Under the pieces are notes generated by a model that saw only the letters and a list, made by a program, of their open reading frames with translations, did no database searches and was not told the origin of the DNA. A program made the translations under genes and the position numbers. DNA of 64,000 nt from an uncultured Aquimonas sp. (GTDB lineage: Bacteria; Pseudomonadota; Gammaproteobacteria; Xanthomonadales; Xanthomonadaceae), in the NCBI RefSeq assembly GCF_937888285.1, contig NZ_CALART010000111.1, positions 124,001-188,000 of the forward strand, read 5' to 3'. This document shows, one piece after another, positions 1 through 8,304 of this stretch; the stretch's first letter is position 1; every line of letters starts with the position of its first letter.

Positions 1-384
1 CGGATCGAGCTCGCCGTACTGCTGGTCGAAGATCACCCGGACGTGGCTGAGGCCCTGGTCGGCCTGATGCGCACCTGGGGCTGCCGGGTCGAGCGCGCGG
101 CCCACGCCTTGGAAGCGCTGCCGCTGCTGGAGGCGCAGCAGTTCGATGTTGCCGTGCTGGATATCGATCTGCCGGGCGTCGACGGCTTCCAGCTGGCTGG
201 CCTGCTGCGGGGGCGGGTGCCGCGCCTGGTGGCGCTGACCGCGCGCGCCGAAGCCGACAGCGCCGCGCGCGCGGCCGAGGCGGGCTTCGCCGTGTTCCTG
301 CGCAAGCCAGCCGAGCCGGCCGAACTGCGCGCGGCGCTGGGGGGTGTCGCGACGGACGGTAGCTCCCCGGCCTGCAAAGAATGA
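1..384 (+). CDS. C-terminal receiver domain, truncated at the window edge
   Basis: The reading frame is already open at base 1, so the start lies outside the window. The visible 127 residues form a CheY-like receiver domain. An acidic pair follows LLVE near residue 10, the phospho-acceptor Asp sits in VLDIDLPGVDG, a Thr-Ala lies in LVALTARAE, and a Lys-Pro in LRKPAEP. These are the usual acidic pocket, acceptor, switch and lysine positions. About ten poorly conserved residues follow before the stop, so this is a C-terminal receiver. Most likely it ends a hybrid histidine kinase, although a stand-alone regulator cannot be excluded. The next gene, 120 bases downstream, is another receiver, so the two probably belong to one phosphorelay locus. 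Confidence 0.75.
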   Translation, partial: RIELAVLLVEDHPDVAEALVGLMRTWGCRVERAAHALEALPLLEAQQFDVAVLDIDLPGVDGFQLAGLLRGRVPRLVALTARAEADSAARAAEAGFAVFLRKPAEPAELRAALGGVATDGSSPACKE

Positions 385-504
385 TGGCTGCGCCGCCAGG
401 GCGAGGCAGGGCGCTTCACAGCGGGCGCGGCAGTTGTCAGGCTTCGCGTCTGGACAGTCCGGCCCCACGGCACCCCGCCGGGGCCCCAGTCGGGGAGAGT
501 GGCG

Positions 505-888
505 ATGCATGCTGAGGACGGCGCTGCGGTGCTGGTGGTGGATGACAGCCGCGTCTCGCGGATGATGCTGGCGGCCCTGCTGCGCGAGCAGCGCCCGGGG
601 CTTGAGATCCACGAGGCTGCCGACGGCGCCGAGGCGGTCGCGCGTGCCGCCGAGCTGAAGCCCGATCTGATCACCCTCGATATCAACATGCCGGTGATGG
701 ACGGCTTCGAGGCCGCCGAGCGCATCCGCGCCCTGCTGCCGCAGACCACCATCGTCCTGCTCACCGCCAATGTGCAGGCTGCCAGCAAGGCGCGCGCCGA
801 GGCGCTGGGCGTGCACTTCCTCGCCAAGCCGATCACCGAAGCGGTGGTGCGACAAGCGCTGTCGCTGTGGGAGGCCGGCCATGGCTGA
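505..888 (+). CDS. Single-domain CheY-like response regulator
   Basis: This protein of about 127 residues is a receiver domain with no output domain. The acidic pair is in VLVVDDSRVSR, the phospho-acceptor Asp in LDINMPVMDG, the Thr in LLTANVQ and the conserved Lys in LAKPIT. I chose the ATG at 505 because a GGGGAGA Shine-Dalgarno lies 7 bases upstream. The GTG at 499 would sit directly against that motif. The last 8 bases overlap the start of a CheC-type phosphatase gene, so the two are probably translationally coupled and this regulator is the likely phosphatase substrate. With a diguanylate cyclase next in line, it may serve a c-di-GMP or motility pathway rather than the flagellar switch. 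That role is inferred from context. Confidence 0.85.
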   Translation: MHAEDGAAVLVVDDSRVSRMMLAALLREQRPGLEIHEAADGAEAVARAAELKPDLITLDINMPVMDGFEAAERIRALLPQTTIVLLTANVQAASKARAEALGVHFLAKPITEAVVRQALSLWEAGHG

Positions 889-1498
889 GACCTTCAACGC
901 GCTCGAGCTCGATGCGCTCGGCGAGCTGTTCAACATCAGCGTCGGACGTGCGGCCTCCTCGCTCAGCGAGCTGACCGGCGAGACCGTCAGCATGAGCGTG
1001 CCGCTGGTGCACCTGCTCACGCCGCCCAAGCTGGTCGATCTGCTCGATCCCGAGCGCGAACGCCGCCTGACCAGCGTCAGCCAGCGTTTCGAGGGCAGCT
1101 TTTCCGGACGCGCCCTGCTGATGTTCCCGAGCGAGACCAGCCTCGAAGTGGTGCGCCTGATGCTGGGCTCGCAGACGCCGCTGGACCAGCTCACCGAGAT
1201 GGAGCAGGACGCGATGTGCGAGATCGGCAACATCATCCTCAACACCTGCTTCTCGACCATCGCCGACATGCTGGGCGAGCGCTTCGACTGCGCCCTGCCG
1301 GCCTTCGAGCTGGCCGGTACCGAGGAGCTGCTGGGTCCGGTCGGCGAGGACGGCCACATCCTGTTCGTGCAGATCCAGCTGGCGCTGGAGCAGCGCGACA
1401 TCGAGGGCTTCGTCGCCTTCATCCTTGGCGCGTCCAGCCTGCTCAACCTGCGCGCCGCGCTGGCGCGCATGCTGGGCCCCGCGGCCGCCGAGCCATGA
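881..1498 (+). CDS. CheC/CheX/FliY-family CheY-phosphate phosphatase
   Basis: The protein has 205 residues and two copies of the CheC active-site pattern: Asp, three residues, Glu, two residues, Asn, then 22 residues and Pro. The first copy begins in DALGELFN near residue 11. The second begins in DAMCEIGN near residue 109. Both copies have the Glu, Asn and Pro at exact spacing, so both sites look intact, as in classical CheC. Family members dephosphorylate CheY-P. The start overlaps the preceding CheY-like gene by 8 bases, and the stop overlaps the next start as ATGA, which points to a tight signalling operon. CheC-type phosphatases are less usual in gammaproteobacteria than CheZ. Partner specificity for the adjacent receiver is inferred from the overlap. 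Confidence 0.85.
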   Translation: MAETFNALELDALGELFNISVGRAASSLSELTGETVSMSVPLVHLLTPPKLVDLLDPERERRLTSVSQRFEGSFSGRALLMFPSETSLEVVRLMLGSQTPLDQLTEMEQDAMCEIGNIILNTCFSTIADMLGERFDCALPAFELAGTEELLGPVGEDGHILFVQIQLALEQRDIEGFVAFILGASSLLNLRAALARMLGPAAAEP

Positions 1499-2439
1499 AG
1501 CCGCTGGAAGGTCTGTGCGCGGTCGTGCTCGATCACCTGCGCTCGGGCGTGCTGGTGCTCGACGCCGGACAGCGCGTGCGCTACCTGAACCCCTGGCTCG
1601 CGGCGGCGCTGGGTGAGGCCGCCGCAGGGGCTGCCCTCGGCGAGCCGATCGCGAGGCTGCTCGAAGGCGCGTCGGGACGCCGACTGCAGGCCGCGATCGA
1701 CGCGGCGCTGCGTGGATTGCCGGGGCTGCTGTCGACCGGCCTCAACCCGCACCCGCTGCCGCTGCGCCAGCGTCGTGCCGACGGCAGCGAGGGCGAGCCG
1801 ATGGCGCAGTCGGTGCAGGTGCAGGCGCTGCACATCGGCGACGAGCCCTGCGTGCTGGTGACCGTGGCCGACGTCAGCGCGATGATGCGGCGCGAGGGCC
1901 TGCTGCGCGAGCAGGCGGAAAAGCTGAGCTCGCTGTCGCTGACCGACGAGCTGACCGGCATCGCCAACCGCAGGCGCCTGAACCACTACCTCGAGGACAG
2001 CCTGCGTCGCGCGCAGCGGGCCGAAGCGCCGCTCAGCGTGATCCTGCTCGATATCGACCACTTCAAGGCCTACAACGACAGCCTCGGCCACATCGCCGGC
2101 GATGCCTGCCTGGTCAGCGTGGTCGACTGCCTGAAGTCGCTGGTGCGCAGCGCCGGCGACCTGCTGGCGCGCTACGGCGGCGAGGAATTCTGCGTGGTGC
2201 TGGCCGAGGAGGGCGGACACTCCGCGCTCGACGTCGCCGAGCGCCTGCGCCAGGCGGTGGAGTCGCTGCGCCTGCCGCATCCGGCCAGCCCGACGGCTGC
2301 CCACATCACCATCAGCCTGGGCGTGGCGACCTGGACGCCCGAGCGGCGCCTGAGCGCCACCGGTCTGCTGCTGAAGGCCGACCGCTACCTGTTCGAGGCC
2401 AAGCAGGGCGGGCGCAACCGGGTAGCGCCGGGGCGGTGA
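1495..2439 (+). CDS. PAS-like sensor with GGDEF diguanylate cyclase domain
   Basis: The 314-residue protein has an N-terminal PAS-like sensor region (about residues 1-130), a short helical linker with SSLSLTDELTGIANRR, and a C-terminal GGDEF domain. The catalytic motif is GGEEF. The upstream metal-binding segment LLDIDHFKAYND and the nearby LGHIAGD are present, so cyclase activity (2 GTP to c-di-GMP) is expected. The usual inhibitory RxxD site five residues before GGEEF reads SAGD, with an Arg displaced by one position, so product inhibition may be weak. No membrane segment is visible, so it should act in the cytoplasm. The start shares ATGA with the CheC-like stop, which makes this the last gene of the signalling operon. 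Confidence 0.88.
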   Translation: MKPLEGLCAVVLDHLRSGVLVLDAGQRVRYLNPWLAAALGEAAAGAALGEPIARLLEGASGRRLQAAIDAALRGLPGLLSTGLNPHPLPLRQRRADGSEGEPMAQSVQVQALHIGDEPCVLVTVADVSAMMRREGLLREQAEKLSSLSLTDELTGIANRRRLNHYLEDSLRRAQRAEAPLSVILLDIDHFKAYNDSLGHIAGDACLVSVVDCLKSLVRSAGDLLARYGGEEFCVVLAEEGGHSALDVAERLRQAVESLRLPHPASPTAAHITISLGVATWTPERRLSATGLLLKADRYLFEAKQGGRNRVAPGR

Positions 2440-2495
2440 TCCGCAAGCGCACGGCAGGCCCGGCGGTGGCCACGCCCGGACGCGCCCGGACTGCG

Positions 2496-2520
2496 GCGCT
2501 CAGCGCTTTGCGCTGAGCGC
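2496..2520. terminator. Hairpin at the convergent end of the GGDEF gene and hemE
   Basis: Ten-base arms (2496-2505 and 2511-2520) pair perfectly around a five-base loop. The hairpin overlaps the hemE stop codon and lies where two convergent genes meet. There is no T-tract on either strand, so termination is plausible but not proven. Confidence 0.35.
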
Positions 2521-3564
2521 GTGCACTGCCTCGACCAGGGCCGCCACGTGCTCCGGGTTCATGTCCGGCGAGACGCCGTGGCCGAGGTTGAAGACATGGC
2601 CGGGGCCCTCGCCGTAGGAGGCCAGGGTCGCCGCCACTTCGGCGCGGATCACTTCGGGTTCGGCGTACAGCACGCAGGGGTCGAGATTTCCCTGCAGCGC
2701 CACGCGGCCGCCGGTGCGCGTGCGCGCCTCGGACAGGTCGGTCAGCCAGTCCACGCCCAGGGCCTCGGCGCCGGTGTCGGCCAGCTCGCCCAGGTAGGCG
2801 CCATTGCCGCGGCCGAACAGGATCAGCGGGGTGCGCTCGGCGCCCTGGCCGCGGTCCAGCGCCTCGGCGATGCGCTTCAGATAGCGCAGCGAGAACTCGC
2901 GGTACAGGCGCGGGCTCAGGACGCCGCCCCAGGTATCGAAGACCTGCAGGGCCTGCGCGCCCGCCGCGCGCTGCGCGGCCAGGTAGGCGATCACCGCCGC
3001 GGTGGTGACTTCGAGCAGGCGATGCAGGGCGGCTGGCGAGTTCAGCGCCATCGCCTTGATCTTGGAGAAATTGTCCGAGCCGCCGCCTTCGACCATGTAG
3101 CAGGCCAGGGTCCACGGGCTGCCGGAGAAGCCGATCAGCGGCACCCGGCCGTGCAGCTCACGGCGGATCAGGCTGACCGCGTCCATCACATAGCCGAGGT
3201 CCTGCGCCATGTCGGGCACGGCGAGCCTCGCGATGTCGGCCTCAGTGCGCACCGGGCGCTCGAACTTCGGGCCTTCGCCTTCGGCGAAATACAGGCCCAG
3301 GCCCATCGCATCGGGCACGGTGAGGATGTCGGAGAACAGGATGGCCGCGTCGAGCGGGAAGCGTTCCAGGGGCTGCAGGGTGACCTCGCAGGCGAAGTCC
3401 GGGTTCTTGGCCATGGCCAGGAAGCTGCCGGCGCGGGCGCGGCTGGCGCGGTACTCCGGCAGGTAGCGGCCGGCCTGGCGCATGATCCAGATCGGCGTGC
3501 AGTCCACGGGCTCGCGGCGCAGGGCGCGCAGGAAGCGGTCATTCTTGAGGGGTTCGAAAGTCAT
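2500..3564 (-). CDS. hemE: Uroporphyrinogen decarboxylase
   Basis: This cytoplasmic enzyme decarboxylates the four acetate side chains of uroporphyrinogen III to give coproporphyrinogen III in heme synthesis. The 354-residue length is normal for the family. The N-terminal signature WIMRQAGRYLPEYR carries the conserved Arg pair that binds substrate carboxylates. The catalytic Asp region appears as LFSDILTVPDAMG, and the later GFSGSPWTL and FNLGHGV motifs are also typical. I chose the ATG at 3564 because it matches the family N-terminus. Upstream in-frame residues are low-complexity Arg/Gly/Pro. The start overlaps the stop of the WGR-like gene as ATGA, so the two are probably translated together. 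Confidence 0.97.
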   Translation of the reverse strand: MTFEPLKNDRFLRALRREPVDCTPIWIMRQAGRYLPEYRASRARAGSFLAMAKNPDFACEVTLQPLERFPLDAAILFSDILTVPDAMGLGLYFAEGEGPKFERPVRTEADIARLAVPDMAQDLGYVMDAVSLIRRELHGRVPLIGFSGSPWTLACYMVEGGGSDNFSKIKAMALNSPAALHRLLEVTTAAVIAYLAAQRAAGAQALQVFDTWGGVLSPRLYREFSLRYLKRIAEALDRGQGAERTPLILFGRGNGAYLGELADTGAEALGVDWLTDLSEARTRTGGRVALQGNLDPCVLYAEPEVIRAEVAATLASYGEGPGHVFNLGHGVSPDMNPEHVAALVEAVHALSAKR

Positions 3565-3818
3565 CGACGCGGCGCCTCCGCGCCTTCGGAAAAGGTGATG
3601 CGGAAGCCGCGCTTCAACTGGGCGTCGCGCGCCGCCTCGAAAGCGGCGAGCGCCTCGGCCTGGCCGGGGTAGACCTCGCGCTTGGTGCTGGCGCGGCCGC
3701 CGACCTGGCCGCTCTCGCGGTGCAGCCACCAGCTGCCGAGCAGGTCTTTCTCCAGCGTGAGTTTGAGGTAGCGGGTGGGCTCGCCGGCGGCCGGCGGCTG
3801 CTGCAGGAAAATTCGCAT
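3561..3818 (-). CDS. Small WGR-domain-like protein
   Basis: The protein has 85 residues and no signal peptide. It resembles a stand-alone WGR domain: an N-terminal beta segment, then GSWWLHRESGQVGGRAST with a Trp and paired Gly-Arg, then a helical segment AEALAAFEAARDAQLKRGF in the place where WGR domains have their F...K...G(F/Y) pattern. WGR domains occur in PARPs and as small bacterial proteins of unclear role. Its stop overlaps the hemE start by four bases, so translation is probably coupled, though no functional link with heme synthesis is established. The P-type ATPase gene ends 10 bases upstream, so all three may share a transcript. The family call is a judgement from motif spacing. 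Confidence 0.7.
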   Translation of the reverse strand: MRIFLQQPPAAGEPTRYLKLTLEKDLLGSWWLHRESGQVGGRASTKREVYPGQAEALAAFEAARDAQLKRGFRITFSEGAEAPRR

Positions 3819-3828
3819 GGGGCGCAGT

Positions 3829-6546
3829 TTAGCCGTTGCGGCTGTGCCCCAGACGCCGGAACAGCCACTTCTCGATCTCCAGCACCACCAGCAGCAGCAC
3901 GCCGATGCCGATCACCAGCAGGCCGTCGCGCAGCGACACCGCCTCGGTGTGGAACAGCGCCTGCAGTGCCGGCAGGTAGGTGAAGGCCAGCTGCGCCAGC
4001 ACCACGCAGCCGACGCCGATCAGCACCGCCGGCGTGCCCAGCACGCCCTGCCAGCTCAGCGAGCTGCCGCCGATGTAGCGCACCGCGAACAGGTAGAAAA
4101 TCTCCAGCACCACGATGGTGTTGACCACGAGCGTGCGCGACAGCTCCAGGCTGTAGCCGGCGGCCTGGCTGGCATAGAACACGCCGAAGGCGGCGATCAC
4201 CACCAGCACCGAGACGAAGGCCACCCGCCAGAGCAGGAAGCCGTCGAGCAGCGGGGCGCTGCGACCGCGCGGCGCGCGCTGCATGACGCCCGGCTCGGCC
4301 GGCTCGAAGGCCAGCGTCAGGCCCAGCGCGACGGCGGTGACCATGTTGATCCACAGGATCTGCACGGCGGTCACCGGCAGGGCCAGGCCGAACAGCAGCG
4401 CGGCGAGGATCGCCAGCGCCTCGCCGCCATTGGTCGGCAGGGTCCAGGCGATGACCTTGCGCAGGTTGTCGAAGATCACCCGGCCCTCGCGCACGGCGGC
4501 GACGATGGTGGCGAAGTTGTCGTCGGCCAGCACCATCTCGGCGGCCTGCTTGGCGGTTTCGGTGCCCTTCATGCCCATCGCCACGCCGACCTCGGCGCGC
4601 TTCAGCGCCGGCGCGTCATTGACGCCGTCGCCGGTCATCGCCACCACCTCGCCCTGCGCCTGCAGGGCTTCGACCAGGCGCAGCTTGTGCTCGGGCGTGA
4701 CCCGCGCGAACACCTGGATGGCGCGCGCGGCCTCGGCGAAGGCCGCCGCATCGAGCGCGTCGAGCTCAGGCCCGGTGATCACCCGCGGGCTCTGGTGCAG
4801 GCCGAGCTCGCGGGCGATCGCCAGCGCAGTGGCGGCGTGGTCGCCGGTGATCATCTTCACCCGCATGCCGGCGCTGCGGCATTCGGCAACGGCCTGGACG
4901 GCCTCCTCGCGCGGCGGATCGATCAAGCCGACCAGGCCGAGCAGGCGGCAGCGGCCGGGCAGGGCGGCATGCTCCAGCGCCTGGCCTTCCTGCAGCGGCG
5001 CTTCGGCCAGCGCCAGCACGCGCAGGCCGCCAGCGGCGAGGGCTTCGACGCGGCGCCGCCAGTGATCGGTGTCCAGCGGGCGTGCGCCGTCCTCAACGGC
5101 GACTTCGGCGCACAGCGCCAGCACGCGCTCGGGCGCGCCCTTGACCAGGGCCATGCGCGCGTCGCCGATGCGGTGCTCGGTGGCCATGTAGAGATGTGCG
5201 CTGTCGAAGGGCAGCTCACTGAGCCGAGGATGGGCGTTCTGCTCGGCCGCTTCGTCCAGGCCAAGCCGCTGCGCGAAGGCGCGCAGCGCGCCCTCCATCG
5301 GATCGCCGAGCACGCCCCAGTCGCCGGAGTCCTCGGCCAGCAGGCGGGCGTCGTTGCAGAGCAGGGCGACGCGCGCGGCGCGGGCGGCGATTTCGGCCGG
5401 TGGATCGGCGCCCTGCCAGTGCACCTCGCCGTGTGGCGCGTAGCCCAGGCCTTCGATGCGGGCCTCGCCCTCGGCAGCGACCAGGCGCTCCACACTCATC
5501 TGGTTGCGGGTCAGCGTGCCGGTCTTGTCCGAGCAGATCACGGTCACCGAGCCCAGCGTCTCCACCGCCGGCAGCTGGCGAACGATGGCGCGGCGCGCGG
5601 CCATGCGTTGCACCCCGATCGCCAGGGTGATGGTCATGACCGCGGGCAGGCCCTCGGGGATCGCCGCCACCGCCAGCCCGACCACGGCGAGGAAGGCCTC
5701 GGTCCAGTCGGTGCCGTGCAGCCAGACCGCCAGCAGCAGCACCAGCACCGACACCGCGAGGATGAAAACGGTGAGCTGGCGGGCGAAGCGGTCCATGCGC
5801 TCGATCAAGGGCGTGCGCAAGGTCTGCACCTCGCCGATCAGGGTGCTGATATGACCGAGCTCGGTGGCGGCACCGGTCGCAACCACCAGCCCGCGCGCGC
5901 TGCCGGTGGCGACCAGGGTGCCGCTGAAGGCGAGACAGCGGCGATCACCGAGCGCGCTGTCGGCGGCCACCGGCTCGGTGGTCTTCTCCGCGGCGACCGA
6001 TTCGCCGGTCAGGAGGGCTTCGTCGATCCGCAGGCTGTGGGCCTGCAGCAGGCGCAGGTCGGCCGCTACGCGGTCGCCGGCCTCCAGCAGCACCACGTCG
6101 CCCGGGACCAGGTCTTCCGCCGGCAGCGAGACGCGCTGGCCGTCGCGCAGCACCTGGCAGCGCGGATCAATCAGGCCGCGGATCGCTGCCAGCGCATTCT
6201 CGGCGCGGCCCTCCTGGATGAAGCCGACCACGGCATTGAGCAGGACCACCGCGAAGATGACGATGGCATCCAACGCATGGTCGAGCAGCAGGGTCAGCAG
6301 GCCCGCGCCCAGCAGGACGTGGATCAGCAGGTTGTTGAACTGGGCCAGGAAGCGCCGCAGCGGGCCGCGCCGCGGCGGTTCGGGCAGGCGGTTCGGTCCG
6401 TGGCTGGCGAGACGGCGTCCGGCCTCGGCCGATGACAGTCCCGTGGCCCTGGCAGCGAGCGCGTTCAGCGCGGTGGCGGTCGTCTGTGCGTGCCAGTCCG
6501 TGCTGCTGATCGGGCTTCTCGGCGGCGTTCTTGCGTCGGCGGACAT
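3829..6546 (-). CDS. P-type (P2-like) cation-transporting ATPase
   Basis: The 905-residue membrane pump has all catalytic landmarks of P-type ATPases: TGES at residues 180-183, the phosphorylated Asp340 in CSDKTGTLT, KGAPE in the nucleotide domain, and TGDGVNDAPALK in the hinge. Ion-binding helices contain PEGLPA (M4, residue 297 on) and TNGGEALAI (M5). In M6 the calcium-pump motif NxxTD reads NMVTA, so the usual Asp is missing and the transported ion cannot be assigned from sequence. It resembles the broad bacterial family often labelled calcium or magnesium ATPase. I chose the ATG at 6546 because a GGAG lies 8 bases upstream; a start 11 codons earlier adds only basic residues. Confidence 0.92.
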   Translation of the reverse strand: MSADARTPPRSPISSTDWHAQTTATALNALAARATGLSSAEAGRRLASHGPNRLPEPPRRGPLRRFLAQFNNLLIHVLLGAGLLTLLLDHALDAIVIFAVVLLNAVVGFIQEGRAENALAAIRGLIDPRCQVLRDGQRVSLPAEDLVPGDVVLLEAGDRVAADLRLLQAHSLRIDEALLTGESVAAEKTTEPVAADSALGDRRCLAFSGTLVATGSARGLVVATGAATELGHISTLIGEVQTLRTPLIERMDRFARQLTVFILAVSVLVLLLAVWLHGTDWTEAFLAVVGLAVAAIPEGLPAVMTITLAIGVQRMAARRAIVRQLPAVETLGSVTVICSDKTGTLTRNQMSVERLVAAEGEARIEGLGYAPHGEVHWQGADPPAEIAARAARVALLCNDARLLAEDSGDWGVLGDPMEGALRAFAQRLGLDEAAEQNAHPRLSELPFDSAHLYMATEHRIGDARMALVKGAPERVLALCAEVAVEDGARPLDTDHWRRRVEALAAGGLRVLALAEAPLQEGQALEHAALPGRCRLLGLVGLIDPPREEAVQAVAECRSAGMRVKMITGDHAATALAIARELGLHQSPRVITGPELDALDAAAFAEAARAIQVFARVTPEHKLRLVEALQAQGEVVAMTGDGVNDAPALKRAEVGVAMGMKGTETAKQAAEMVLADDNFATIVAAVREGRVIFDNLRKVIAWTLPTNGGEALAILAALLFGLALPVTAVQILWINMVTAVALGLTLAFEPAEPGVMQRAPRGRSAPLLDGFLLWRVAFVSVLVVIAAFGVFYASQAAGYSLELSRTLVVNTIVVLEIFYLFAVRYIGGSSLSWQGVLGTPAVLIGVGCVVLAQLAFTYLPALQALFHTEAVSLRDGLLVIGIGVLLLVVLEIEKWLFRRLGHSRNG

Positions 6547-6660
6547 GCGCGGTCTCCAGCGGCTCGGCCTCCGATTCAAGCACGCCAGCCGCCGCGCCGA
6601 GGGGCTTTGCTCAAGTGTTCCGCCGCAGACCGATTGGCGCGGCGGGCGCCCCAGCGCCGA

Positions 6661-7731
6661 TCAGGCTGCCAGCGCCGCCAGCACGGCGTCTTCGTCCACG
6701 CCTGCGACGATCTCGGCCGCACCGGCCTGCTTCCACAGGATCAGGCGCAGCCGGCCCGACAGGGCTTTCTTGTCCAGGCGCATCAGCTGCAGCAGGTAGG
6801 CGGGATCGAAGCCGGGCGGGATTTCGACCGGCAGGCCAAGGCGCGCAAGCAGGTCCGACAGGCGTCGTGCATCCGCTGCCGGCGCCCGGCCGAGCTGCGC
6901 CGACAGCCGGGCCGCGATCACCATGCCCAGGGCGACCGCCTCGCCATGGCGGAAGCGCTCGTAGCCGCCCGCGGTCTCCAACGCATGGCCGAAGGTGTGG
7001 CCGAAGTTCAGCAGGGCGCGCTCGCCCTGTTCTGTCTCGTCGCGGGCAACCACGTCGGCCTTGTAGCGGCAGCTGCGCAGGATGGCTTCGGCCAGCGTGT
7101 CGGCATCGCGCGCCAGCAGCGCATCGGCATGGTCGTCCAGCCAGTCGAGGAAGCCCGCATCGAAGATGGCGCCGTACTTGACCACCTCGGCGAGCCCTGC
7201 GCGCAGCTCGCGATCGGGCAAGGTGGCGAGGGTGTCGGTATCGGCGATCACCGCGCGCGGCTGGTGGAAGGCGCCGACCAGGTTCTTGCCCTGCGGCAGG
7301 TCGACGGCGGTCTTGCCGCCGACCGAGGAGTCGACCATGGCCAGCAGGGTGGTGGGCATCTGGATGAAGGCGATGCCGCGCATCCAGCAGGCGGCGGCGA
7401 AGCCGGCCAGATCGCCGACCACGCCACCGCCGAGGGCGATCACACAGGCATCGCGGTTCGCGCGCAGCCCTGCCAGCGCGTCGATGGCCTCGCCGAAGCG
7501 GGCGAGGGTCTTCTCCTGCTCGCCTGGTGGCAGCACCAGGCTGGCGTGGTCCAGGCCGTCGAGGCCGGCGCGCACGCGCTGCAGGTAGTGGCCGGCCACA
7601 GGGTCATCGCAGACCACCAGTACCTGCCGCCCGGGCAGCAGCGGCCGCCACAGCGAACTGTTCTGCAGCAGTCCGGGGCCGATGTGGATGGGATAGCTGC
7701 GCTCGGCGAGCTGGACGTCAAGACTGCGCAC
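6661..7731 (-). CDS. aroB: 3-dehydroquinate synthase
   Basis: This NAD- and metal-dependent cytoplasmic enzyme converts DAHP to 3-dehydroquinate, the second step of the shikimate pathway. The protein has 356 residues, a normal length. Typical motifs are GGGVVGDLAGFAAA in the NAD-binding half, the MPTTLLAMVDSSVGGKTAVD block, and the metal ligands in LNFGHTFGHALE. The gene starts inside the 3' end of aroK (14-base overlap), and the aroK-aroB order is classical, so the two are co-transcribed and probably coupled. Confidence 0.97.
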   Translation of the reverse strand: MRSLDVQLAERSYPIHIGPGLLQNSSLWRPLLPGRQVLVVCDDPVAGHYLQRVRAGLDGLDHASLVLPPGEQEKTLARFGEAIDALAGLRANRDACVIALGGGVVGDLAGFAAACWMRGIAFIQMPTTLLAMVDSSVGGKTAVDLPQGKNLVGAFHQPRAVIADTDTLATLPDRELRAGLAEVVKYGAIFDAGFLDWLDDHADALLARDADTLAEAILRSCRYKADVVARDETEQGERALLNFGHTFGHALETAGGYERFRHGEAVALGMVIAARLSAQLGRAPAADARRLSDLLARLGLPVEIPPGFDPAYLLQLMRLDKKALSGRLRLILWKQAGAAEIVAGVDEDAVLAALAA

Positions 7732-8299
7732 GGGATTCGGGTCCGGGACTCGGGGACAAGGGGAGGGGCCGCCGCCAGCGGCGATCGAGCACGCGGGCGA
7801 GGCGATCCGCCGCCGATCCGACGTGGGACTGGTTGGACTCGAACACCAGGTCGCAGACCTCGCGGTACAGCGGGTCGCGCAGGCGGGCCATGTCGGCCAG
7901 GCGCTGGTCGCGGTCGGGTACGGCCAGCAGCGGCCGGCTGCCGTCGTTTCGCAGGCGCTTCAGCTGCTCCTCGACCGAGGTCCGCAGCCAGACCACGAAG
8001 CCAGCGCCGCGCAGCAGCTCGCGATTGTCTGCGCGCAGCACCGCGCCGCCGCCGGTGGCCAGCAGCAGGCCGCCGGCGCTGCTGCCGAGGACCGCGGCCA
8101 GGGTGGCATGCTCGCGTTCGCGGAAGCCCGCTTCGCCCTCGTGTTCGAAGATCAGCGGAATGCGCGCGCCGCAGCGCTGTTCGATCTCGCGATCAAGATC
8201 GATGAAGCGCAGCCCGAAGCGCTTGGACAGGCGTCGACCGATGGTGCTCTTGCCGGCGCCCATCGGCCCGACCAGGATGAGGTTCGACGCGGGATTCAT
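7718..8299 (-). CDS. aroK: Shikimate kinase
   Basis: The enzyme phosphorylates shikimate with ATP in the cytoplasm. The 193-residue protein has a Walker A loop GPMGAGKST near residue 11, the shikimate-binding Asp in FIDLDREIE, and the GGGA loop in LATGGGAVL. The last 20 residues (Pro/Ser-rich) form an extra tail that overlaps the aroB start. The ATG at 8299 is 6 bases from a candidate -10 element, so the mRNA may be leaderless. The neighbouring exosortase gene diverges from the same palindrome. Confidence 0.96.
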   Translation of the reverse strand: MNPASNLILVGPMGAGKSTIGRRLSKRFGLRFIDLDREIEQRCGARIPLIFEHEGEAGFREREHATLAAVLGSSAGGLLLATGGGAVLRADNRELLRGAGFVVWLRTSVEEQLKRLRNDGSRPLLAVPDRDQRLADMARLRDPLYREVCDLVFESNQSHVGSAADRLARVLDRRWRRPLPLSPSPGPESRAQS

Positions 8300-8304
8300 G
8301 GGCG

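Noticed and set aside
3775..6435. A long open frame on the plus strand opposite the P-type ATPase gene
   Set aside because: Its protein is a low-complexity run of His, Gln, Arg and Gly with no signal, fold or ribosome site. It is the codon-bias shadow of the ATPase on the other strand.
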